DNA of 32,798 nt from Clostridia bacterium (GTDB taxonomy: Bacteria > Bacillota_A > Clostridia > Oscillospirales > CAG-272). The position numbers and the translations under genes were made by a program. The DNA is taken from NCBI GenBank assembly GCA_017445115.1, contig JAFSUU010000031.1:1-32798 (forward strand), given 5' to 3'. The notes under the pieces are model-generated. The model was not told the origin of the DNA. It ran no database searches and worked only from the letters and a program-made list of their open reading frames with translations. Shown here in pieces: positions 22,973 to 30,100 of the stretch (position 1 is its first letter; the number at the start of each line of letters is the position of its first letter).

Positions 22973-23995
22973 TTATTGAACGGAGATGCGTTTGATCTCG
23001 CGCCTTATCGAGTCTGCGCGTTCGCCGGAGACGACGCCCCATTCCTCTTTGAGGATGCGCTGCGCTTCGCGGAGAAGCACGACCGCGTCGTCGAGATTTC
23101 CGAGAAGCTCGGCGATGTGAGCTGCGACGACTACCGGTTTTATCGGGCGAGGCGCGGGGTAGTGTTCGGACGCTTTGATGCAGCAACCTATCGCTTTGTC
23201 ATACTCTTCTCGCGAGAAATAGATATCGGCGAGAAGCATCATGGCGTCGGGATTGTCGGGATATACGTTCGACAGCAGTGCTATCGCGGCTGCGGCGACG
23301 TCCTCTTTTCCTTCGACCGACGCTATTGCGTACTTGTATCCGAGCGGAATGTATGAGGAGTCGATCTTGTCGAGGTGATCCGTCCACATTTTCGCCTCGG
23401 AGATCCTTCCCTCGGCGATAAGGTTGTCTATCAGCATCGCGGTCGCGCTTGCCGATTCCGGGTTTCTCCCGAGATAGTCTTTTAGCAGGATGATAAGCTC
23501 GCGGTGAGAATCTTCCATCACTCCGTAAGTCGCGCCGTTGTACGAACGTGTTATCTCGCGGAGCGCGCCGTCGGAAGCTTCTGTCTCTTCAAGCGCTTCT
23601 TTTGCGTATTCCGCAGCGATCTTGCGGCATTCGTCCGCCTGATGATCGTAGAGCTTTGCGAGAAGTATTCTTGCTTCTCCCGCCTCATCCGCCTCGTCAA
23701 TATATTCTTTCAGGATCCCTTCAATCTGATTCACTTCATCTTCGGAAAGAAGGCCGGCTTCGGAAATGCGGTTGCCGATGCGCTCGAATTTGTCGGACCG
23801 GGTCATCGAAAAGAGGCTGTCTATCGAGACGCCGAAAAAGACCGAAAGATCGGGAAGAAGCGACACGTCGGGAAAGTTCACTTCGCACTCCCATTTGGAA
23901 ACGGTTTGAGGAGTGACTCCGAGCGCGCTCGCCAGCGCTTCCTGAGTTAGCCCGCGCTTTGTTCTCAGTTCTTTGATTCTGTTGCCTATTTTCAT
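22973..23995 (-). CDS. XRE-family regulator with C-terminal TPR-like sensor domain
   Basis: The 340-residue protein starts at the ATG 6 nt after AGGTGG; a GTG nine bases upstream lies inside that ribosome binding site. Residues 1-66 are a Cro/CI helix-turn-helix (RGLTQEALASALGVTPQTVSKWE, FFGVSIDSLF). Residues ~75-335 are helical repeats of TPR/tetratricopeptide character (ARILLAKLYDHQADECRK, AMMLLADIYFSREEYDKAI, AHIAELLGNLDDAVVLL). Such architecture recalls regulators whose TPR domain binds a peptide or partner protein. It is the last gene of the leftward CotH/MBL unit, 42 bp after the MBL gene. Confidence 0.88.
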   Translation of the reverse strand: MKIGNRIKELRTKRGLTQEALASALGVTPQTVSKWECEVNFPDVSLLPDLSVFFGVSIDSLFSMTRSDKFERIGNRISEAGLLSEDEVNQIEGILKEYIDEADEAGEARILLAKLYDHQADECRKIAAEYAKEALEETEASDGALREITRSYNGATYGVMEDSHRELIILLKDYLGRNPESASATAMLIDNLIAEGRISEAKMWTDHLDKIDSSYIPLGYKYAIASVEGKEDVAAAAIALLSNVYPDNPDAMMLLADIYFSREEYDKAIGCCIKASEHYPAPRPIKPVVVAAHIAELLGNLDDAVVLLREAQRILKEEWGVVSGERADSIRREIKRISVQ

Positions 23996-24037
23996 ATTTT
24001 CCACCTGATCCCGAATTATTTCGAAATATCGATTATA

Positions 24038-24889
24038 TCAACCGTCGTATTCGACGGTCATTGTGTCGCCGGTGCAGCTTATTATGACAGGGTCTGTTCT
24101 GGTAAGAAAGGTCTTGACTCCGTATTTCTCAAGAAGTTCCGCAGTCTTTGCGTCTTCGGGCTCGTCGTCGGATGAGGTGATGACGGCGTATTCCGGTTTG
24201 GTGTTCTGAAGAAGCTTCTCAAGCATGCTGTCCCACTCTCCGTGATGCGGCATTTTGATAAAGTCGCAGTCGGCCGAAAGTCCTTTCGAGATGAATTCTC
24301 TGATCCTCTCGCTCTCGGCGTCGCCCGTGAAAAGAAGAGTCTTGCCATGACATTTTACAGTCAGAATAAGCGATGAATTGTTGCTTTCATCGTCGTTATA
24401 AACGTCTTTTGAAGGAGGGTCAACAGAAAACTCCACGCCGTCGAGCTCGAACGAATACGTCTCTCTTACCGTGACCGGAGTCAAAGAGGCATTTTCAAGC
24501 GCTTCCGTGTATTTTTCATAAGCCGAGCTTTCTTTCGGGCAGTTGCTCTGAAGAACGGTTCCGACGTCGATCGAATTGATCACCTTCGCAGCGCCTCCGA
24601 CGTGATCTTTGTCGAAGTGAGAGATGATGAGATAATCGATCTTTTTGATGCCCTCTTTTGAGAGACCGTCGAGGATAGTTCCTCCGAATCCTTTGACTCC
24701 GGTGTCGAGAACTACCGTGTGCTCTTTTGTGGTAATAACGATGGCGTCGGCTTTTCCCGCCTGATGACAGTAAACCTTCAGATCGGCCTGCTCGCCGTCT
24801 GCTTCATTGCCGTTTCCGGCGCAAGAGTGAAGGACCGTCATGACGAGCGCTGTCAGAACAGCGATAACGACTTTAAGAAACCTATTCAT
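24038..24889 (-). CDS. Exported metallo-beta-lactamase-fold lipoprotein (ComEC C-terminal-like)
   Basis: The 283-residue protein has a signal peptide ending in a variant lipobox LHSC (Cys23). An MBL domain of the kind fused to ComEC follows: a KVYCHQAGKADAI strand, LDTGVKG, the metal motif SHFDKDH (His91, Asp93, Asp95, His96), LLFTGDAE (bridging Asp) and KMPHHGEWDS (distal His). The second His of the canonical HxHxDH is Asp93, as seen in many free-standing ComEC-like MBL proteins. It should be a metal-dependent hydrolase outside the membrane, possibly a nuclease or phosphodiesterase. It starts 5 bp after the CotH gene, so the two are co-expressed. Confidence 0.88.
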   Translation of the reverse strand: MNRFLKVVIAVLTALVMTVLHSCAGNGNEADGEQADLKVYCHQAGKADAIVITTKEHTVVLDTGVKGFGGTILDGLSKEGIKKIDYLIISHFDKDHVGGAAKVINSIDVGTVLQSNCPKESSAYEKYTEALENASLTPVTVRETYSFELDGVEFSVDPPSKDVYNDDESNNSSLILTVKCHGKTLLFTGDAESERIREFISKGLSADCDFIKMPHHGEWDSMLEKLLQNTKPEYAVITSSDDEPEDAKTAELLEKYGVKTFLTRTDPVIISCTGDTMTVEYDG

Positions 24890-24894
24890 TGCGA

Positions 24895-26373
24895 TCAGTT
24901 TTCTTTGTACTGGTAGAATTCGTCGAGAAACGCGATGTTTGCCTTCGCGAACTCGATGATCTGTTCAACGTTATTTGAATCGATAAGCGGAAGTTCCGTC
25001 CATTTTTCTCTTTCCGCAGCGTATATATTGTCGGGAATGAGGCTTACGAAATCGCGGAACATTTTTTCAATATTTTCGGCGGTGACCGGTCCGCGGCGAA
25101 GCTCTGCCCATCTCATGCTGACTTCATTTTCAAAATACTGCTCAAGTTTTCCCCAAAGAACGTTATACGGATATCCGGGTTTTACGATACCGGGCTCAAA
25201 GAACCCTTCGGCATTCCATTTCAATCCCCAGGTGGAGTCGAGATCGTACGGAGACGGTATCCAGACCTTTCCGTCATAGGTGACCCAGAGCATATTTTTA
25301 GATATGTTGTCGGATCCGCCGATCAGATAGATAAACAGCATCTCATCTATCGCGCGGTCAACGTCGATATATTCGGACAAGCCCTGGCGGAAAAGAAATC
25401 CGTCGTTGTTGTTGATGAACTCTATCATCTCGTTGAAGCTGTCGATCAGCCACGCGGTATCTTTGTCCGTGGAATTATACTCGAGATCGAAGCCCGCATC
25501 TTCCACCGTACCGGTAATAGCGGACCGCAGCATGGTCTGATCGGTGAAGCTCTCAGATGAAAGGATAGCGCTCTTTGCACCGCCGAGTTTCTTGATATTG
25601 AAAATGTATTCGTCTTTAGCGGTGTTGAAAGTGTAAAGACCGAGAAATTCGTCGTTCAGATATACTGCGACCGGGAAACCGTCTATCGCGCCGCAGTTTG
25701 TGAGCGTTGAGATGACGTCGTCTTTGACGCGCGTCTTCGCGATCTCGCCGTAAAGCTTTGCCGAGACAACGTTTCTCGCCTGAGTGACGTCGATGTAGTT
25801 AGCTTTCAGGCAGTATTTGCTGTGAGAACCCCATTCGTCGAGTATGGAGACTTTAAGTTTTTCTTCGTTGCTGTCGAGAAATTTGACCGAATAATTCTTT
25901 TTCGGATAGATCGTACTTGTAGCGCCCTGGATCCTGAGGGACGCTTTCGCCTCGAATTCGGTGTCTTCGCTCTCATATTTTACGTCGAGCGTGACGCGGT
26001 CACTTGTCGTAATGCCTTTCATCGAGCCGTAAAACGAAACGATCGGAAGCCCTAAGTCCTCGTAAGTCAGATCTTCTCTCGTCTCCGTTCCGCAGATCGA
26101 ACACGTATATACGGTGCTTTTTTTCTGAATATCTATACCGCTTTCTTTGAAATCGTGAGAAAGGGGAATGTCGCGGAATCTCTCTTCACCGCAAGCGCAA
26201 GTCGATTTTTCCTGGCCGACGACGAAGCAGGTCGACGGAATAAAAGTCTCCCATTCGCTCCATTCGTGAACGTGCTCTTCTTTTCCGCAGGATGCAAGAA
26301 AAAGAACCGATGCTGCCGCAAAAGCAAGCGCTATTGCAAATAATATATTTAACCGTTCGCGGATTTTTTTCAT
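24895..26373 (-). CDS. CotH-kinase family lipoprotein
   Basis: The 492-residue protein starts at the ATG 8 nt after AAGGAG; an upstream in-frame ATG adds 13 residues without a ribosome binding site. The signal peptide ends in lipobox LASC (Cys29). Residues ~35-100 are a Cys-rich insert (Cys49, Cys59, Cys61, Cys91, Cys94) of the HEWSEWE type found in Clostridia surface proteins. Residues ~108-490 fit the CotH domain: SLRIQG (~145-150), YPKKNYSVKF, LYTFNTAKDEYIF and the metal-site region PSPYDLDSTWG. CotH proteins are atypical protein kinases, known from spore coats and phosphorylating secreted substrates. It leads an operon with the MBL lipoprotein and an XRE-TPR gene. Confidence 0.9.
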   Translation of the reverse strand: MKKIRERLNILFAIALAFAAASVLFLASCGKEEHVHEWSEWETFIPSTCFVVGQEKSTCACGEERFRDIPLSHDFKESGIDIQKKSTVYTCSICGTETREDLTYEDLGLPIVSFYGSMKGITTSDRVTLDVKYESEDTEFEAKASLRIQGATSTIYPKKNYSVKFLDSNEEKLKVSILDEWGSHSKYCLKANYIDVTQARNVVSAKLYGEIAKTRVKDDVISTLTNCGAIDGFPVAVYLNDEFLGLYTFNTAKDEYIFNIKKLGGAKSAILSSESFTDQTMLRSAITGTVEDAGFDLEYNSTDKDTAWLIDSFNEMIEFINNNDGFLFRQGLSEYIDVDRAIDEMLFIYLIGGSDNISKNMLWVTYDGKVWIPSPYDLDSTWGLKWNAEGFFEPGIVKPGYPYNVLWGKLEQYFENEVSMRWAELRRGPVTAENIEKMFRDFVSLIPDNIYAAEREKWTELPLIDSNNVEQIIEFAKANIAFLDEFYQYKEN

Positions 26374-26417
26374 CAAACGGACTCCTTCGAAATCTTTGAC
26401 ATAATTATTCAATTATC

Positions 26418-26446
26418 ATTATACTATATGTCGTCCCTTTTGTCAA
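26418..26446 (-). promoter_or_regulatory. Consensus promoter of the CotH operon
   Basis: On the minus strand, TTGACA (26441-26446), a 17-nt spacer and TATAAT (26418-26423), 45 bp before the ATG. Confidence 0.88.
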
Positions 26447-26486
26447 TCGCAAATACGCTATATTGAGTTTGAAATAAAAGGCTGTA

Positions 26487-26515
26487 TTGCAATTTAATTG
26501 TCTGTATGGTAAAAT
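26487..26515 (+). promoter_or_regulatory. Promoter of the sigma/macroglobulin operon
   Basis: TTGCAA (26487-26492), a 17-nt spacer and TAAAAT (26510-26515), 92 bp before the sigma-factor ATG. It looks sigma-A-like; a separate autoregulated ECF promoter cannot be recognised by eye. Confidence 0.65.
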
Positions 26516-26607
26516 GATCCTGCAGCGAAACCTCGCATGAATTATTCTGTCTTATCAAGTGAAGACCGGTCGCAGATCCCGGGCGGATCCCGAAGAAAGG
26601 AGAGCGT

Positions 26608-27183
26608 ATGGATATCACGGCAACGTGCGCGCAATTACTGTCGGATGACGATATAACGGAGCTGTATTTTGAGCGCAATGAAGATGCACTCGCGGCAACG
26701 GAAAGAAAATACGGAAGGCTGTTTCTCTCGATCGCCGCGGGCATAACCGGAAGTGCGGAAGACGCCGCGGAGTGCGTGAACGACGCTTATATGAAGCTTT
26801 GGAAGTCGATACCGCCGGAGAAGCCCCGGAGCCTTCGGGCTTACGGAGCGAAGATCGTCAAAAATCTGTCTGTCAACCGCGCAGAGTACAACTGCGCTGA
26901 GAGACGCGGAGGAGGAGAGATCATGGCTGAGCTTGATGAGAGCGTTCCCGACGAGAGCGCATCTGAGATAGAAGAGAGGGAGCTTTCTTCGACGATAGAC
27001 TCTTTTCTCAGAACGCTCGACCGCGAAAACAGAGTCGTTTTCGTGCTCCGGTACTGGCACTGTATGTCTGTGGAGAACGTCGCAAAACGGGTAGGATGCT
27101 CAGTGTCAAACGTTAAATCCAAATTATTCAGAACGAGAAAAAAGCTTAAGGATTATCTTGAGAAGGAGGGTGTTTCGCTGTGA
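26608..27183 (+). CDS. ECF-type RNA polymerase sigma factor
   Basis: The 191-residue protein has sigma region 2 at residues ~25-90 (LFLSIAAGITGSAEDAAECVNDAYMKLWKSIP split by the usual helices). After a linker, region 4 lies at ~130-185 (LDRENRVVFVLRYW, SVENVAKRVGCSVSNVKSKLFRTRKKL). Regions 1 and 3 are absent, as in ECF factors. AAAGGAG lies 6 nt before the ATG. Its TGA overlaps the GTG of the macroglobulin-like gene, so the two products are made together. In Clostridia such sigma genes are usually followed by a membrane protein with a short basic cytosolic tail acting as anti-sigma factor, and the next gene has exactly that N terminus. Confidence 0.92.
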   Translation: MDITATCAQLLSDDDITELYFERNEDALAATERKYGRLFLSIAAGITGSAEDAAECVNDAYMKLWKSIPPEKPRSLRAYGAKIVKNLSVNRAEYNCAERRGGGEIMAELDESVPDESASEIEERELSSTIDSFLRTLDRENRVVFVLRYWHCMSVENVAKRVGCSVSNVKSKLFRTRKKLKDYLEKEGVSL

Positions 27184-30100
27184 AAAAAGTTAATAACGAA
27201 AAATCAAAAAAACTCTTTTACGCTGTGAACGGCATCGGCGACGATCTCGTAAACGAGGCGGAGTCGTACGACGTAAGGCGTGAAAGAGCGAGAAAACTCA
27301 GAAGATTCAGCGCGGTGGCGGCGTCGTTCGTCCTTGTCGTCGCGATAGCGCTCACCGTTATCCTGGTCCGAAAAGGGAACGGCAACGAGGCTGTTTACCA
27401 CGAGCCGACGCCGATCGTGATAGAGACAAACGGCGTCATGACCGCCGGCTCACGCGCTGCGCTTCCGGAAGAGCTGAGGGGAGTCAGCGTCAGGGCGGAG
27501 AGCGTCGATGGGCGGATGATTACTTCTTCGGAGAGCTTTATAGTCGAGACTGACGCTCCCTGCGACGCCGATCTCGTAGCCGAATATATGACTCTCTCAC
27601 CCAAGACCAACTATTCTCTGACAAAGATGTCGGATACGGAATTCAAAGTGACGCCGACCTCCGGCACGCTTTTCCCGGGAACCGTATATAATTTTGCGTT
27701 CGGCGATCCCGAAAACCCCGCGGCGAGCTATTCTTTCCAGACGGAGTCTGATTTTATCGTAAAGCATATACTCCCCGCGGATATGGAGACCGAAGTTCCC
27801 GTGAACACCGGCATCGAGATCACTTTTTCCGAGACGCTCGAAAGGTGCGATTACGATAAGATCATAAAGATCGAGCCGCAGGTTAAGTGCAGTTACGAGC
27901 TCTATCCCGACGGGAAGACGCTCGCCGTCGTACCCGATAAATCGCTCGACTACGGAACTGTTTATAAGATCACCTTGTCCGCCGACGCGGTCTCACGCTC
28001 CGGTAAAAAGCTTCAGGCGGACGTCAGCGCGAGCTTTATGACCGAAAAGTCGGAGAAATCTTCCGGCGAAGAGCTCATTGTCAACGTCAGAAACGGCGCG
28101 GATTACGAAAACAGACAGTATATTTACAGTTACACAGACGAATTCATTTATGCTTCGGGCGACGACGTCAGCATATCGTACTCCATGATGCGCCGCTACG
28201 ATTTTACCGAGATCAATGCGGGAAGCGCAAAGCTCTACCGCTACGGATCATTTGACGATGCGGCAAAAGCGATAAAAGAATACGAAGCGTCTCTCACTCA
28301 CGACGGCAAGGCGTACTCTACCTCCGGTTTGTCGTATATAGGGGAGTTCAAGCCCACCGAGGACGAACTTCGCGGTTATTACTCGTTCGGTTCGAACCTC
28401 GAGCGCGGCGCGTATCTTGCGGTGCTGCACTTCGCGGCGAAAAACGGATACGGAGAAGTCCTTTCATGTACGAAATACGTCGTTATCCAGGTGTCCGATC
28501 TTCGCGCGTTCACTCTGTCGTCCGACGGGAAAACTCTGGTGAAGATCGACGACGTGAACGTAAGATCCGTCGAAGGAGCGTCTGTTATCTCGGAGAGCTT
28601 TTCTACGGAATCTCTGTGGGCGAACGATACCGATACCGTTCGGTTTGAAAAATACGAAACCAAAGTCAAAGACGGTGTGTGCGTTGTTGAAACCGGAGAT
28701 AATGACTGCTCTGTCGTGACGGTAAGGTCCGGTGACGACGAGGTCGTGCTCTGCGTAAGATGCAGTGCGCGCGACGGCTCCGACTACGGTATGAATTATA
28801 TCTACACCGATCGCGAAATGTATTTTTCAGATGATACGGTGAATTTCTCCGGCTTTGTTACTCCGGTGATAGGAGAGATGCCAACGGCGCTCTATCTCAC
28901 GACGTCCGGATCGTCAACTCTCCAAGAGCTTACAGTCGGCGAGAACGGCGAGTTTTCGGGGTCGCTTGCGATAGAGAATCATTCCGAGGGCGGCGAATAT
29001 ATCAATATAATCGACGCCGACGAAAACGTATACGCTTCAAAATATATCAGAGTGACCGAGAAAGAAAAGCCGCAGATCACGGCGTCGATCTCGTTCGACA
29101 AACTGTTTTACAGATACGGGGAAACGGTGACGGCGACGATCAAAGCAACGTTCTTTGACGGAACGCCCGCCGAGGGGTTCGAATTTGTCATATATTCCGA
29201 TCCGTTCGAGATCAGTTATGATACAGCCGTGACCGATAAAAACGGAGAGATCGAGTGCGTCATTAACACAGGTTATTACTCGGCGGGAAGCACCTATCCT
29301 GCGACGATATACGTCTGGGCGGAGCTCACCGGATATGAAGCGCAGACGCTTACAGTCGGAAACAGCGTCTACTACTTCCATTCCGATTACGTATTCGGCA
29401 CGGTCTGGGAGACGGACCGCCGCGCGCTGACTCTCAACCATCTCGATACGTCGAAGCTTCTTACAAAGGACGACTTCAATTACGACGTCTTCCCGGAGAA
29501 CACCAAAGGTGAGTCCGCGGAAGGAGAGGTCAGCTATTCTCTCATCAAGTGCGTTATAACGAAAGCCGAGAAGAGAGAGTACGACACGTTCACAAAGCGG
29601 AGCTATACCTATTACGAATATCATACTGACGAATACACGGTCGAAAAAGGAACGATGCAGTTCAAAGACGGTGTGATCGAGCTGCCGCTTTACGAAGCGG
29701 AGGATTTCGTCGGCGGGTACTATTACGAGATCGGTTTTAACGACGGCAGAAACGCTTACTGGGTAACCGTATGGGCGACGAAGAACAGGAGCGAGAACTA
29801 CAGAGGCAACGAGCTCGGAAGCAGTATCACTCTCGATAAAGAGAGATACGCCATCGGAGATGACTTCACGGCGACGCTCGAGATAAACGGGGAACAGAGA
29901 GATAACGTGCTCTTCGCGGTCTTTGCAAACGGACTTGAGGAATACGGGATCGGTTCTTCTTACACAGGTACCTTCGACGGATACAAGGCTGTCGGCGGAA
30001 GAGTGTTCGCGGTCGTCTTTGACAAGGAGGCAAAACGGTACGCGTACTCGAACGGCAGGCTTCTTATCGACGTCACCGACAGCACCCTTGACGTTACGGT

